DNA of 64,000 nucleotides from Nitrospira sp. MA-1. GTDB lineage: Bacteria > Nitrospirota > Nitrospiria > Nitrospirales > UBA8639. Shown here in pieces: positions 36,297 to 46,234 of the stretch. Each line of letters opens with the position of its first letter. Position 1 is the first letter of the stretch. The translations under genes were made by a program, and so were the position numbers. The notes beneath the pieces were generated by a model. It saw only the letters and a program-made list of their open reading frames with translations. It had not been told where the DNA came from and made no database searches. The stretch is taken from positions 992,001-1,056,000 of the forward strand of contig JAQJDB010000006.1 of NCBI GenBank assembly GCA_032139905.1. The letters are read 5' to 3'.

Positions 36297-36752
36297 CTAA
36301 ACATCTGATTTGCCAAAATCCTCAGGCTTGAGGTTTTCCAGCCATCGTTCCAATTCTTCCGAGTTTTGTTTATGGAGCACTTCTCCTGATGCGAAAATGG
36401 GGGCATCCGTACGAAGAGCCACGGCAATTGCGTCACTTGGCCGAGAGTCAACCGTAAATTCCGAGTCTCCAAAGAGGAGATGGATTTTAGCGAAATATGT
36501 ATTGTCTTTCAGATCCGTGATAACCGTACTGATAACCTTGGCATCCATATTATCAAGCACCGTTTTCATGAGATCATGGGTCATTGGCCTTGGAGGAGCT
36601 ATCCGCTCCAAGGCAAAGCTAATCGCGCTGGCTTCGGCTTTCCCAACCCAAATAGGGAGCATGTCCGAGTTTTGTTCATCTCTCAGGATGACAATATAGG
36701 CGTTATTATAGGGGTCAAATAAAAGACCCCTGACGTTCATTTGATTCAACAT
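36297..36752 (-). CDS. Bifunctional nuclease (BFN, DUF151) family protein, paralogue
   Basis: This 151-residue protein is a paralogue of the next gene downstream, with matching blocks VRGLLFDPYNNAYIVILRD, LPIWVGKAEASAISFALE, PRPMTHDLMKTV and SRPSDAIAVALRTDAPIFA. The start ATG at 36752 opens the BFN-BFN-rplM-rpsI unit; the 235-bp gap behind it, up to the proS stop, should hold the promoter. Biochemical function in bacteria is not established; paralogues may form heteromers, which is an inference. Confidence 0.88.
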   Translation of the reverse strand: MLNQMNVRGLLFDPYNNAYIVILRDEQNSDMLPIWVGKAEASAISFALERIAPPRPMTHDLMKTVLDNMDAKVISTVITDLKDNTYFAKIHLLFGDSEFTVDSRPSDAIAVALRTDAPIFASGEVLHKQNSEELERWLENLKPEDFGKSDV

Positions 36753-36987
36753 TCGATATGCCAGTCATAGATAAAAAGTGATTTTCACTTGAAAATCAAA
36801 CCTAGAAAAGTAGCATTCAATGAGATCTTTTGTCAATGAAAATAAGGGCTTTCCAATCTCATCATGCTCTTGGTTGATATCCCGTCATTTGTCATCCCCA
36901 GAAGAGAGGATGAGGGTTTCAAAGAATTATATCATGCATAGAAGGACATCGGTAACCAGCCTGCATTTGATCTGCCTTCCTTGCTGT

Positions 36988-38709
36988 TTATGCCTGGAAT
37001 TCGAGTTTCGCTTTGACTGTAGCGGTTATCCACTCACATGCTTCCTCACGGGAAATGTGATGCTTTTCGCCAGTTTTACGGTCTTTGATTTCAATGGTGT
37101 TCTGTGCCAGGCCCTTATCCCCAAGGATAATATGGAACGGAATGCCTAGCAAATCCGCATCGTTAAATTTAACACCACCTCGTTCCTCACGGTCGTCAAG
37201 CAACACCTCTATCCCGTTTTTGGAAAGGTCCTGGTAGAGCTGATTGGAGGCTTGACGTACGTTGTCTGATGCCGTGACGGAAAGAATGTGGACATGGAAG
37301 GGGGCAATGGGCATGGGCCAACAAATACCTTTGTCGTCATGGTTCTGTTCAATGGCTGCTGCCGCTGCTCTGCTGACACCAATGCCATAGCATCCCATGA
37401 TAGCGGGGAGCGTCTGACCCTGGTCGTCAAGGTAGGTTGCGCCCATTTTTTCACTATATTTTGTCCCTAGCAAAAAGATATGACCTACTTCGATTCCCCT
37501 TGCCGTTTGCAGCGAACTGCCCCCACGCGGAGAAGGATCACCTGCCTGGGCCTGGCGAAAATCTCCTATGCTCTCAATGGAAAAATCCCGATCAATGTTG
37601 ACATGGATGAAGTGGACGTCCGGTTCGTTCCCACCGACAATGAAGTTGCTCAAGACAGCCACGGCATGGTCAGCCAGAATTCGAACGTTCTGAAGACCGA
37701 TCGGTCCGACAAAGCCGATTGGGGCTGTTGTGAAGCGGGCGATCATTTCAGAAGTCGCCAGGGATAATTCATGAATACCAAGATGTCGTTGAATTTTGAT
37801 TTCGTTTGCTTGATGGTCCCCTCGAATCAGGACTGCGGTTATCTCATCCGTGCCAGTCTGATACAAGAGGGTTTTCACCAGACGGGAAGGAGGTACGTTA
37901 AGTAGGGCACATACCTCTTCAACTGATTTGGCATTGGGTGTGGAAACCTTTTCTGACGGTAGTGGGGCGTCACGCTTCCCGATGGTGGGTGGAGCAATCT
38001 CAGCTCGCTCGACATTGGCAGCATATTGTGTATCCGGATCAAAAACGATGAGTTCCTCTCCGGTATTGGCTAGGACCATGAATTCGTGAGAAGAGATGCC
38101 CCCGATCAAGCCGGTATCGGCCTCCACCGGACGAAATTCGAGGCCCATGCGAGAAAAAATACGGCAATAGGCGTCGTACATGCCTTGATAGGTACGTTTG
38201 GCTCCTTCCGCATCCTGATCAAAGCTATACGCATCTTTCATGATGAATTCACGCCCTCGCATAATGCCAAACCGTGGCCGAATTTCATCACGAAACTTTG
38301 TTTGGATTTGATAAAGGGTAAGGGGCAATTGACGATAGGAACTGACCTCTCGACGGAATAAATCAGTGACAACTTCTTCGTGAGTGGGGCCCAGGCAAAA
38401 GTCTCGATCGTGACGATCTTGTAATCGGAACAGTTCCTTTCCGTAGAAATCCCAGCGATCGGTTTCCTTCCACAGCTCGGCAGAAGAAAGAATCGGAAGT
38501 AAAAGTTCTTGAGCTCCTGTCCGGTTCATTTCTTCCCGAACAATGGCCTCGATTTTCCGAATGACCCGCAATCCAAGGGGAAGGTAGGAATAAATACCGG
38601 CTGCGACTTTCCGGATCATTCCGGCGCGAAGCATGAGTCGGTGACTGACCACCTCGGCTTCACCCGGATCTTGTCGCATCGTTGGGATTAAGGATTCTGA
38701 TACACGCAT
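36988..38709 (-). CDS. proS: Prolyl-tRNA synthetase, bacterial type
   Basis: This 573-residue class II synthetase charges tRNA-Pro. The N-terminal MRVSESLIPTMRQDPGEAE, the motif 2 region LYQIQTKFRDEIRPRFG and the motif 3 area GCYGIGVSRAAAAAIEQ are present. The editing INS domain (YbaK-like) fits at about residues 230-390 (LNVPPSRLVKTLLYQ), and the anticodon-binding domain closes the protein (LLDDREERGGVKFNDADLLG). Length is that of the long bacterial form. It is the last gene of the uppS-cdsA-dxr-rseP-proS group, 87 bp after rseP. Confidence 0.97.
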   Translation of the reverse strand: MRVSESLIPTMRQDPGEAEVVSHRLMLRAGMIRKVAAGIYSYLPLGLRVIRKIEAIVREEMNRTGAQELLLPILSSAELWKETDRWDFYGKELFRLQDRHDRDFCLGPTHEEVVTDLFRREVSSYRQLPLTLYQIQTKFRDEIRPRFGIMRGREFIMKDAYSFDQDAEGAKRTYQGMYDAYCRIFSRMGLEFRPVEADTGLIGGISSHEFMVLANTGEELIVFDPDTQYAANVERAEIAPPTIGKRDAPLPSEKVSTPNAKSVEEVCALLNVPPSRLVKTLLYQTGTDEITAVLIRGDHQANEIKIQRHLGIHELSLATSEMIARFTTAPIGFVGPIGLQNVRILADHAVAVLSNFIVGGNEPDVHFIHVNIDRDFSIESIGDFRQAQAGDPSPRGGSSLQTARGIEVGHIFLLGTKYSEKMGATYLDDQGQTLPAIMGCYGIGVSRAAAAAIEQNHDDKGICWPMPIAPFHVHILSVTASDNVRQASNQLYQDLSKNGIEVLLDDREERGGVKFNDADLLGIPFHIILGDKGLAQNTIEIKDRKTGEKHHISREEACEWITATVKAKLEFQA

Positions 38710-38796
38710 GAAGACACCTGGTTATATGGTTGAGGAAAAAAGCCGCAGGGCAGATTCATAGGGCTTGAAAGGCAGTAGACGTTAAACAGGATAGAA

Positions 38797-40188
38797 TTAT
38801 TGCAGAAGTCGACTAATGTCATTCCAGGTCGCATAGGCCATCAGGAAGACCAACAATACCAGGCCAATTTGTTGGGCCATTTCTCTCGACCGATCCCCTA
38901 AAGGTCGACCTAAAATACCTTCGCAGGCAAAAAAGAATAGATGGCCTCCATCAAGAATGGGAATGGGTAACAAATTTAAAATTCCCAAATTAATACTCAA
39001 AATCGCAATAAGCCACACGACGCTGGCCATGCCTTGTTGGGCCTGCTCACCGGACACGGTGGCAATCATGAGCGGGCCGCCCAGGTGTTTCGATGAAATT
39101 TCTCCAGTTACGAGCTTATAGAGCCCCATAACGGTTAATTCACACCATTTCCATGTCGCCTTGAGGCCATCCCAAGGTGCGAGGAAGAGAGACGTACTCT
39201 TGAGCACCGTACCCGCGCCGGCTAGTTTGACGCCAATGCGGCCAATAGACGTTGTTTCTCCATCCGGGGAGGTGCTGGTTTGGCCTTCAGGGGTGATGCG
39301 AAGTGACACCGTCTGTCCTCCGCGTTCGACCTGTACCTCGAGAGGGGTTCCAGGGTGATTGCGTACGATCTCGGTCATCTGAGACCAGGTGGCAATCGGT
39401 GTGTCATTAATTTGGATAATTCGGTCATCCTGTTGAAGACCCGCAGCCATGGCAGGCGTGTCTGGCATGACTCCTCCGACTAGTGGAGCATGATCCTCAA
39501 TGCCTAAGGTGTATTGAGGTTCGTCCGGGCGATCAGGCACCATTTGAACGGTTGGAGTGATGATCAGCGTTTTCACGCTATTTCCACGAATAACATCCAA
39601 GGTGACGGGACGCCCATGGGCCTTGCCCACCTGTTCGTATAGTTCACCCAGGGTCGAGATGTCTTCTTCGTTGGCACGGATTACGCGATCACCGATGTGT
39701 AATCCGGCAGTTTCAGCCGGAGAGTCCGGGATGATGGCTTCAATGACCGGGGTGATGTTGTCGATGCTGGGAACAAACAGCGGTGACCCTAAGGCCAGCA
39801 TTCCCGTAAAGATCAGGTAGCTGAGGATAAAGTTGAAGCCGGGGCCAGCCGCCACAATCAACGTTTTGTGGGGAAGTGACTGGTGAATAAAGGATTCACG
39901 TTGTTCAGCAGCTGAAACCGCCTCTGACCCTTCTTCTCCATATAATTTGACATATCCCCCAAGAGGAATGGCTGCCAGGAGATATTCTGTATCTCCAATC
40001 TTGCGACCAATCAGTTTTGGTCCAAACCCGATGGAGAATTTGAGGACCTTCACTCCCACCCAGCGAGCGGCCAGGTAATGTCCGTATTCGTGAAAAGTCA
40101 CAAGGACTCCCAGGACGACCAGGAACCACCATAATTTTTGCCCGAATAGGAAAATGGAATCAGGAGAAAACGCCAGGAGGTTATTCAT
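38797..40188 (-). CDS. rseP: Site-2 protease RseP, M50 zinc metalloprotease
   Basis: This 463-residue intramembrane protease has the zinc motif HEYGH at residues 33-37 in the first membrane helix and the third ligand in NLLPIPILDGG (Asp about 413). Two PDZ domains lie between (GLHIGDRVIRANEEDIS and GLQQDDRIIQINDTPIA). By family it cleaves anti-sigma factors and leftover signal peptides inside the membrane. It follows dxr by 24 bp, the classical gene order. Confidence 0.95.
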   Translation of the reverse strand: MNNLLAFSPDSIFLFGQKLWWFLVVLGVLVTFHEYGHYLAARWVGVKVLKFSIGFGPKLIGRKIGDTEYLLAAIPLGGYVKLYGEEGSEAVSAAEQRESFIHQSLPHKTLIVAAGPGFNFILSYLIFTGMLALGSPLFVPSIDNITPVIEAIIPDSPAETAGLHIGDRVIRANEEDISTLGELYEQVGKAHGRPVTLDVIRGNSVKTLIITPTVQMVPDRPDEPQYTLGIEDHAPLVGGVMPDTPAMAAGLQQDDRIIQINDTPIATWSQMTEIVRNHPGTPLEVQVERGGQTVSLRITPEGQTSTSPDGETTSIGRIGVKLAGAGTVLKSTSLFLAPWDGLKATWKWCELTVMGLYKLVTGEISSKHLGGPLMIATVSGEQAQQGMASVVWLIAILSINLGILNLLPIPILDGGHLFFFACEGILGRPLGDRSREMAQQIGLVLLVFLMAYATWNDISRLLQ

Positions 40189-40212
40189 GGATGTGTAATC
40201 GTGGGTTGATAT

Positions 40213-41382
40213 TCATAGAGGTGAAGTAGAGCAGGCTTTCATCATTTCCGTGGCTGTTCGTCGGGCCCATTGGTCTATCTCTAAGGTGTCTTCAATGGAT
40301 GTGACGGGAGTCGCGTTATAGGCATTCATGGTTTCTTGAATCACTCTGGGTATATCCAAAAAGGCAATCTGCTCCTTGAGGAAGGCATCCACGGCAATTT
40401 CATTTGCGGCGTTTAATGTGGCTGGAAGCCCGTCCGCTCCTGCCAGGGCGTCGTAGGCTAACTGGAGACACGGGAATTTTTCCGAATCAGTTGGATAAAA
40501 CGTGAACTTTCCGATTTTCCCTAAATCCAGGAGTGGGGGATTCAAGGGAATGCGTTCCGGGTATTTGAGAGCATAGGAGATTGGTGTTCGCATATCCGGG
40601 TGGCCTAATTGCGCAATGACTGACCCATCACAATATTCTACCAAAGAGTGGATAATACTTTCTCGGTGAATGATGACATCTATTTGATCCTGAGGGATAT
40701 CAAAGAGCCATCGGGCTTCAATTACCTCCAGGCCTTTATTCATCAAGGTGGCGGAATCGGTGGTAATTTTAGCTCCCATTTTCCAATTTGGATGTTGCAT
40801 CGCTTGTTCGGGTGTCACGTGTTCGAGGTCATTGATGGGCCAATCCCAAAATGGTCCGCCGGAAGCCGTTAGCACGATCCGGCGAATGTCGACCTTCCGG
40901 TGGCCTTCCATCGATTGGAAAATAGCACTATGTTCGCTATCGATGGGGAAAATCGTCACGTGATGTTTGTGGGCTTCCAGTTGCATTAATCGACCTGCCA
41001 TGACCATTGGCTCTTTATTTGCGAGGGCAACCTGCCGGCCTGCTTGGATGGCTGTCAATGTTGGTTTGAGCCCTGCCCCCCCGACGATAGCGGAAATCAC
41101 TAAATCGCCTTTCGATGCACTGGCGACGGCGCAGAGCCCCTGTTCTCCGTCCAAAATTTCAGTTGACGTGCGTCCCATCCGTGCTCGCAATCGGTTGGCG
41201 GCATCCTGGCAGAAAAGCGCAGCCACTTCGGGCTTGAAGCGGCGGATTTGTTCCTCAAGGGCCTGATCATTGGATCCGGCGGCCAGGCCGACGACTTGAA
41301 ACTCTTCAGGGAATCTGGAGATCACATCTAAGGTACTGTTCCCAATCGACCCGGTAGATCCCAAAATAACGATGTGTTTCAC
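40213..41382 (-). CDS. dxr: 1-deoxy-D-xylulose 5-phosphate reductoisomerase
   Basis: This 389-residue enzyme makes methylerythritol phosphate, the committed step of the MEP isoprenoid route. The NADPH loop ILGSTGSIGNSTLDV is at the N-terminus; the metal and substrate region shows PIDSEHSAIFQ and TDSATLMNKGLEVIEA. It shares an operon with uppS and cdsA. The product feeds undecaprenyl phosphate for the EPS and cell wall, and squalene for the hpnD/hpnE products elsewhere in the window. Confidence 0.97.
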   Translation of the reverse strand: MKHIVILGSTGSIGNSTLDVISRFPEEFQVVGLAAGSNDQALEEQIRRFKPEVAALFCQDAANRLRARMGRTSTEILDGEQGLCAVASASKGDLVISAIVGGAGLKPTLTAIQAGRQVALANKEPMVMAGRLMQLEAHKHHVTIFPIDSEHSAIFQSMEGHRKVDIRRIVLTASGGPFWDWPINDLEHVTPEQAMQHPNWKMGAKITTDSATLMNKGLEVIEARWLFDIPQDQIDVIIHRESIIHSLVEYCDGSVIAQLGHPDMRTPISYALKYPERIPLNPPLLDLGKIGKFTFYPTDSEKFPCLQLAYDALAGADGLPATLNAANEIAVDAFLKEQIAFLDIPRVIQETMNAYNATPVTSIEDTLEIDQWARRTATEMMKACSTSPL

Positions 41383-41415
41383 CAGATTCTCTCCCTATGG
41401 TTGCGTACAGTCTGG

Positions 41416-42225
41416 TTATGAGTTTGATCCCGTGAATAAGGCAAAGTAATAAATGACCGGGCCGGTAAAGAGCAGGCTATCCACACGATCTAACACTCCC
41501 CCATGTCCTGGAATGATTGTGCCTGAGTCCTTGACACTCACGCTACGTTTGATCGCGGATTCTGCAAGATCACCAAGGGTTCCGATTATGGCCATGCCCA
41601 TGCCGAGAATAGCGCATTCCCCCAGCGAGAAAAAGGGGAGAAACCAAAAGTGGCTGATGAGGGCTCCCAGTACGGAAAAGAGAACTCCTCCGAACAGGCC
41701 TTCAATCGTTTTTTTAGGACTCAGGGTGGGAGCCAGGGCATGTCGTCCAAGAGATAAACCTACGACAAATCCACCGGTATCAGCCAACCACGTGATGGCT
41801 AAGACAAAAAAGATTAAGGCGATTCCATGAGGGAGCTGCCGGAGGAGTATGAAATGCCCGAGCAGAACCACAACATAGAGGATCCCAAAGGGATAGGCCA
41901 CCCATAAGGGGAGACGTTGTCTCATGGTGGTCGGAGATATGAAAAATCCTGTCAAAATGACCCCAACGATTCCCAAGAACCAAGGGTTCAAGGCGAGGGA
42001 GTAGCCGGTATACATAGCGACAAGGAGCATGACCGCACAAAGGCAGGAGATCACCTTAGGAATAAGGGTGCCGGTCCGTCCAAAGTAGAGCGTGAGAAAT
42101 TCCCACAATGCAAGGAGGGAAGCGCCCCCAATCAGGATGGAGAGCAGCCAGGGTGGAGAATAGCGTATTCCCGCATAGAGCAAAGGAATAAATACGATGG
42201 CTGAGTAGAGTCTCCGGGGATCCAT
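41416..42225 (-). CDS. cdsA: Phosphatidate cytidylyltransferase CdsA
   Basis: This 269-residue membrane protein makes CDP-diacylglycerol for phospholipid synthesis. About seven to eight hydrophobic helices are present. The family signature lies near the C-terminus: KRSVSVKDSGTIIPGHGGVL followed by DRVDS, including the metal-binding aspartates. It stands between uppS and dxr with short gaps (75 and 33 bp). Confidence 0.95.
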   Translation of the reverse strand: MDPRRLYSAIVFIPLLYAGIRYSPPWLLSILIGGASLLALWEFLTLYFGRTGTLIPKVISCLCAVMLLVAMYTGYSLALNPWFLGIVGVILTGFFISPTTMRQRLPLWVAYPFGILYVVVLLGHFILLRQLPHGIALIFFVLAITWLADTGGFVVGLSLGRHALAPTLSPKKTIEGLFGGVLFSVLGALISHFWFLPFFSLGECAILGMGMAIIGTLGDLAESAIKRSVSVKDSGTIIPGHGGVLDRVDSLLFTGPVIYYFALFTGSNS

Positions 42226-42300
42226 TGTTTAGGGGAGTACAATTAGCAGTGGGTTAGATGAACAAGAAGTAGGGTGAATGCGGGATGGCCACAGCCCGTG

Positions 42301-43086
42301 TTATGGCGAAACGGTTTGAGTGATTCGGCCAAAACGACGCTCCCGTTTTTGATAATCGAGTAAGGCAAGAAGAGTCTCAGCGCGACGAAAATCAGGCCAC
42401 AGGGTTTTGGTGAAATAGAGTTCCGTGTAGGCAATCTGCCAGGGAAGGAAGTTGCTGATTCGCGCTTCTCCAGAAGTGCGAATCAGCAAATCGGGATCAG
42501 GGAGACCCCATGTGCTGAGATATTGCTCAAATAAGGACTCATCAATTTGGTCTGGTGTAAGCGATCCCATCTGAACCTCGATCGCAACTTTTCGAGCGGC
42601 ATCGACAATTTCGCTGCGTCCTCCATAGCTCAGGGCGACGGCCAGAGTGCGCTGAGTTAAATGGCGGGTTTCTTCCGCTACTTCTAAGGCCAGAGACCGG
42701 ACGGAAGACGGCAGTTGTTCAAGCCGTCCAATCGGCAGGAATCGTACCTGTCGCTCTTGAAACCGTTGGCGTTCTTGATTGAGGTACTGCTCAAGCAACC
42801 CCATGAGGAGTCGAATCTCAGAATGAGGACGTTTCCAATTTTCCTGGGAAAATGCATAGATGGTGATATAGGGAATCCTGAGTTCATGCCCGATTTCCAG
42901 AACGTCCTGGAGCGCACGAAGCCCTTCTTTGTGACCGGCAATTCGAGGCAATCCTCGTTGAGCGGCCCATCGGCCATTGCCATCCATGATGACCGCGATA
43001 TGTCGGGGAAGGGAGGTGAGGTCAAGTTGATCCAGCAATTCCCCTTCAGCAACTTGCCTTGCATCCACCGCGTGAAAGTCATCCAT
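42301..43086 (-). CDS. uppS: Undecaprenyl diphosphate synthase (cis-prenyltransferase)
   Basis: The enzyme condenses isopentenyl diphosphate to the C55 carrier used in wall and EPS synthesis. The catalytic stretch HIAVIMDGNGRWA is near residue 30, with AGHKEG, ALSYGGRSEIVDAA and the C-terminal LIRTSGEARISNFLPWQ. The ATG at 43086 (261 residues) is preferred; a TTG at 43131 is in frame but has no ribosome-binding site. It heads the uppS-cdsA-dxr-rseP-proS run. The frr gene often found before it is not here; tldD diverges from it instead. Confidence 0.95.
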   Translation of the reverse strand: MDDFHAVDARQVAEGELLDQLDLTSLPRHIAVIMDGNGRWAAQRGLPRIAGHKEGLRALQDVLEIGHELRIPYITIYAFSQENWKRPHSEIRLLMGLLEQYLNQERQRFQERQVRFLPIGRLEQLPSSVRSLALEVAEETRHLTQRTLAVALSYGGRSEIVDAARKVAIEVQMGSLTPDQIDESLFEQYLSTWGLPDPDLLIRTSGEARISNFLPWQIAYTELYFTKTLWPDFRRAETLLALLDYQKRERRFGRITQTVSP

Positions 43087-43306
43087 TGAATTGTGTTGAA
43101 ACCGATTGTGAGGGTGAGAACCGCGTTGCAATTCAGTTGAAAGGTTTTAGAAACTAGCAAAATTTCACAACAATTTCAGTCTAATAATGAAACCGATTCT
43201 TGTCAAATTGCGGGCAGAACTTTCACCGGAAATTGCGCCCACCTAGGAGATGGGCTATACTCCAGTTTTTCCTTCTTTGATACGTAATTTGTTGTAATTG
43301 AGGTTT

Positions 43307-44734
43307 ATGGTACCCAGCCTTTCAGATTTTGCCCTCCAAGAAAAAGATGTCCTCCAGGCCTTAAATAAGGCCATCGCTCGCGATGTGGATTACGTGGACA
43401 TGTATGTCGAGTCCTGCGTGACCGATTCCGTTTCTATGGAAGAAAGCCTGGTCAAGCGCGCGGTCAAAAGTATTTCCCAGGGGGCAGGCATTCGAGCGGT
43501 GGCTGGTGAACGAACAGGGTTTGCGTATTCAGATGATCTGTCTGTGCGAGATCTTGAAATTGCCGCTGATACGGCACGATATATTGCGGATTCTCCTCAA
43601 GGGGACAACCCTATAGCCGTCACCCATCGTTCTCAACCAACACAGAATCTCTACTCGTTGGCTCAGCCGCTCACCGATATTACAACCGAAGCCCGGGTTG
43701 ACTTACTGAATAAAATAGACGTGGAAGCCAGGCGTTATGATCCGCGAATAACCAAGGTCATGGCGTCTTTTAACACGGAACAGAAAATATTTTTAGTCAT
43801 TAACTCCCAAGGGCAGCTGGTGGGAGATGTGCAGCCTCTTTCTCGTCTTCAGATTACCTGCATTGCTGAAGATGGATCCAATCGCCAGGTCGGGTCATTT
43901 GGAGGAGGGGGACGGGTCGGATTTACTTTCTACCTGGAGCAGAACCGCGCGATGGAGTTTGCGCGAGAAGCTGCACGCCAGGCGATTCTTAATCTAGGCG
44001 CGGTCGAAGCTCCGGCTGGCACCATGCCGGTTGTCTTAGGTGGAGGCTGGCCTGGCATTTTGCTTCACGAAGCGATCGGGCATGGGTTGGAAGCGGATTT
44101 CAATCGTCGCAAAACCTCAGCCTTTAGTGACTTAGTCGGAAAGTCCGTCGCATCCGAATTATGCACCATCGTGGATGATGGGACGCTCCCATTCCGGCGT
44201 GGGTCTATGAACATCGATGATGAGGGGACGCCGACGTCACGAACCATGCTCATTGAAAAAGGTATTTTGCGGGGCTATATCACTGACCGGCTCAATGCCC
44301 GCTTGATGGGCATCCCGTTAACAGGGAATGGAAGACGGGAAGATTTCAGGAGTATTGTTCTTCCACGGATGACCAATACCTTTATGCTAGCCGGAGAATC
44401 CGATCCGCAGGATATCATCCGGTCGGTGAAGAACGGGTTGTATGCCGTCTCGTTTGGGGGAGGGCAGGTTGATATCACCAGTGGAAAATTCGTCTTTTCA
44501 GCCAGCGAAGCTTATCTGATCGAAGATGGGAAGGTGACCAAACCGGTCAAAGGCGCAACGTTGATTGGGAACGGTCCTGATGTTCTCAAGAAAGTTTCGA
44601 TGGTCGGACATGATATGAAATTGGATGAAGGAATCGGTACATGCGGAAAAGATGGGCAATCGGTTCCGGTCGGCGTGGGACTTCCTACCATTAAAATCGA
44701 TGAAATGATCGTCGGTGGCACGGCGATGGGCTGA
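43307..44734 (+). CDS. tldD: Metalloprotease TldD
   Basis: This protein of about 475 residues is the catalytic subunit of the TldD/TldE protease. The zinc motif is visible as LLHEAIGHGLEADF, near residue 252, followed by FSDLVGK. Other family blocks are SQGAGIRAVAGERTGFAYS and NGRREDFRSIVLPRMTNT. The complex degrades unfolded or modified peptides and matures some small peptides in other bacteria. ATG 43307 is chosen (GAGG just upstream, though close). Its partner tldE starts 37 bp after the stop. Confidence 0.95.
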   Translation: MVPSLSDFALQEKDVLQALNKAIARDVDYVDMYVESCVTDSVSMEESLVKRAVKSISQGAGIRAVAGERTGFAYSDDLSVRDLEIAADTARYIADSPQGDNPIAVTHRSQPTQNLYSLAQPLTDITTEARVDLLNKIDVEARRYDPRITKVMASFNTEQKIFLVINSQGQLVGDVQPLSRLQITCIAEDGSNRQVGSFGGGGRVGFTFYLEQNRAMEFAREAARQAILNLGAVEAPAGTMPVVLGGGWPGILLHEAIGHGLEADFNRRKTSAFSDLVGKSVASELCTIVDDGTLPFRRGSMNIDDEGTPTSRTMLIEKGILRGYITDRLNARLMGIPLTGNGRREDFRSIVLPRMTNTFMLAGESDPQDIIRSVKNGLYAVSFGGGQVDITSGKFVFSASEAYLIEDGKVTKPVKGATLIGNGPDVLKKVSMVGHDMKLDEGIGTCGKDGQSVPVGVGLPTIKIDEMIVGGTAMG

Positions 44735-44771
44735 TGGATAACCCTTCCGTTTTGTTTTTCTCCATTTAATA

Positions 44772-46142
44772 ATGTCAAATCTGTCAACCATACATGGTGA
44801 CCGTTTCCCGGAATTGGCGGACACGGTTCTCAAGCGAGCCAAGGCCTTGGGGGCGACAGAAGCGGATCTTCTTGTGGCTGAAGGTGATTCAGTCTCGGTG
44901 CAGGTGCGGATGTCAGAAGTGGACCGCCTCTCCAAAGCCCGTGAGAAGGTCTTGGGGATTCGGGTGTTTTTTGGCAAACGTTCAGCCAGTTCTTCAACAT
45001 CGGATTTTTCCAAAGCCTCGTTGGATCGTTTAGTCAGTGACACATGTAGTTTGGCCAGGGCTGTGGTTGAAGACGAAACGTCAGGACTGCCGGCGCCGGA
45101 TCACATGGTAACCGATATCCCCGACATGGATATGAAAGATGATCGGCAATTGACCGTTGATGAGGAAATAGACCTGGCCAGGAGAACCGAACAATCCGCG
45201 TTTTCCGCTGATACCCGAATCACCAATTCTGAAGGGGCTGAGTGTTCGGCTGGTTATGGGTCGATTTTGTTGGCGAATTCCCATGGATTTATTGGATCGT
45301 ACGCCAGTTCCTCTTACTCACTCTCTGTGTCGCCCATCGCATTGGACAGCCAGAATGGCGGCATGCAGCGGGATTATTGGTATTCCGTGAAACGGAAATT
45401 TCATGAATTAGAGAGCCCGGAAAAGATCGGACAGGAGGCAGCTCGCCGAACCTTGCGGCGGCTAGGCAGTCGAACCATTACGACGCAAGAAGTTCCCGTG
45501 ATCTTTGATCCGGAAACGGCCAAAGGCCTCCTAGGGCATATTTCCTCAGCGGTTTCAGGCTACTCCCTGTATAAGGGGGCCTCATTTCTGTTGGGACAAC
45601 TCGGAAAGTCTATTGCCTCAGATTTAGTGACCGTGATCGATGATGGTCGATTAGCCGGAGGGCTTGGGTCTCGACCTTTTGATGGTGAAGGGTTACCCAC
45701 GAGAAAAACCCTGGTGGTCGATAAAGGCGTGCTGTCGAGTTACATGTTAGATACGTATTCTGGACGAAAACTGGGAATGGCATCCACCGGCAATGCGTCA
45801 CGATCCGTGGGTGAAAATCCGACAGTGGGTGCCACGAATTTATATCTCTCGCCAGGCTCCTATTCACCAGAAGAAATTCTCAAGTCAATGAAGCGGGGGT
45901 TATTCGTTACGGATCTGATTGGGTTTGGCGTCAACCTTGTCACCGGAGACTATTCAAGGGGAGCAGTAGGGTTTTGGGTTGAAAATGGAGAACTGACCCA
46001 TCCTGTGGAGGAGGTCACCATTGCCGGGAATTTACAACAGATCTTGAAGGATATTGAAATGGTCGGGAATGATTTAGAATTTCGTGGCCGGTTGGCCAGT
46101 CCTACCGTCAAAATTCGGAAAATGATGGTTGCCGGTCATTAG
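44772..46142 (+). CDS. tldE: TldE/PmbA, non-catalytic partner of TldD
   Basis: This 456-residue protein is a paralogue of TldD in which the zinc motif is missing: the matching position reads GLLGHISSAVSGYSLYKG. That fits TldE (PmbA), which shapes the substrate cavity of the heterodimer. Shared blocks include VTVIDDGRLAGGLGS and GFGVNLVTGDYSRGAVGFW, the latter close to the C-terminus. Translation coupling with tldD is likely. Confidence 0.94.
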   Translation: MSNLSTIHGDRFPELADTVLKRAKALGATEADLLVAEGDSVSVQVRMSEVDRLSKAREKVLGIRVFFGKRSASSSTSDFSKASLDRLVSDTCSLARAVVEDETSGLPAPDHMVTDIPDMDMKDDRQLTVDEEIDLARRTEQSAFSADTRITNSEGAECSAGYGSILLANSHGFIGSYASSSYSLSVSPIALDSQNGGMQRDYWYSVKRKFHELESPEKIGQEAARRTLRRLGSRTITTQEVPVIFDPETAKGLLGHISSAVSGYSLYKGASFLLGQLGKSIASDLVTVIDDGRLAGGLGSRPFDGEGLPTRKTLVVDKGVLSSYMLDTYSGRKLGMASTGNASRSVGENPTVGATNLYLSPGSYSPEEILKSMKRGLFVTDLIGFGVNLVTGDYSRGAVGFWVENGELTHPVEEVTIAGNLQQILKDIEMVGNDLEFRGRLASPTVKIRKMMVAGH

Positions 46143-46234
46143 AGAAATACACGACAAGAACTCATTCAAGGGTCTATCGATACCTATCCATTTCATGAAG
46201 ACAGAAAACGGCCGCAGGCCCATAAGGAGTTAGG

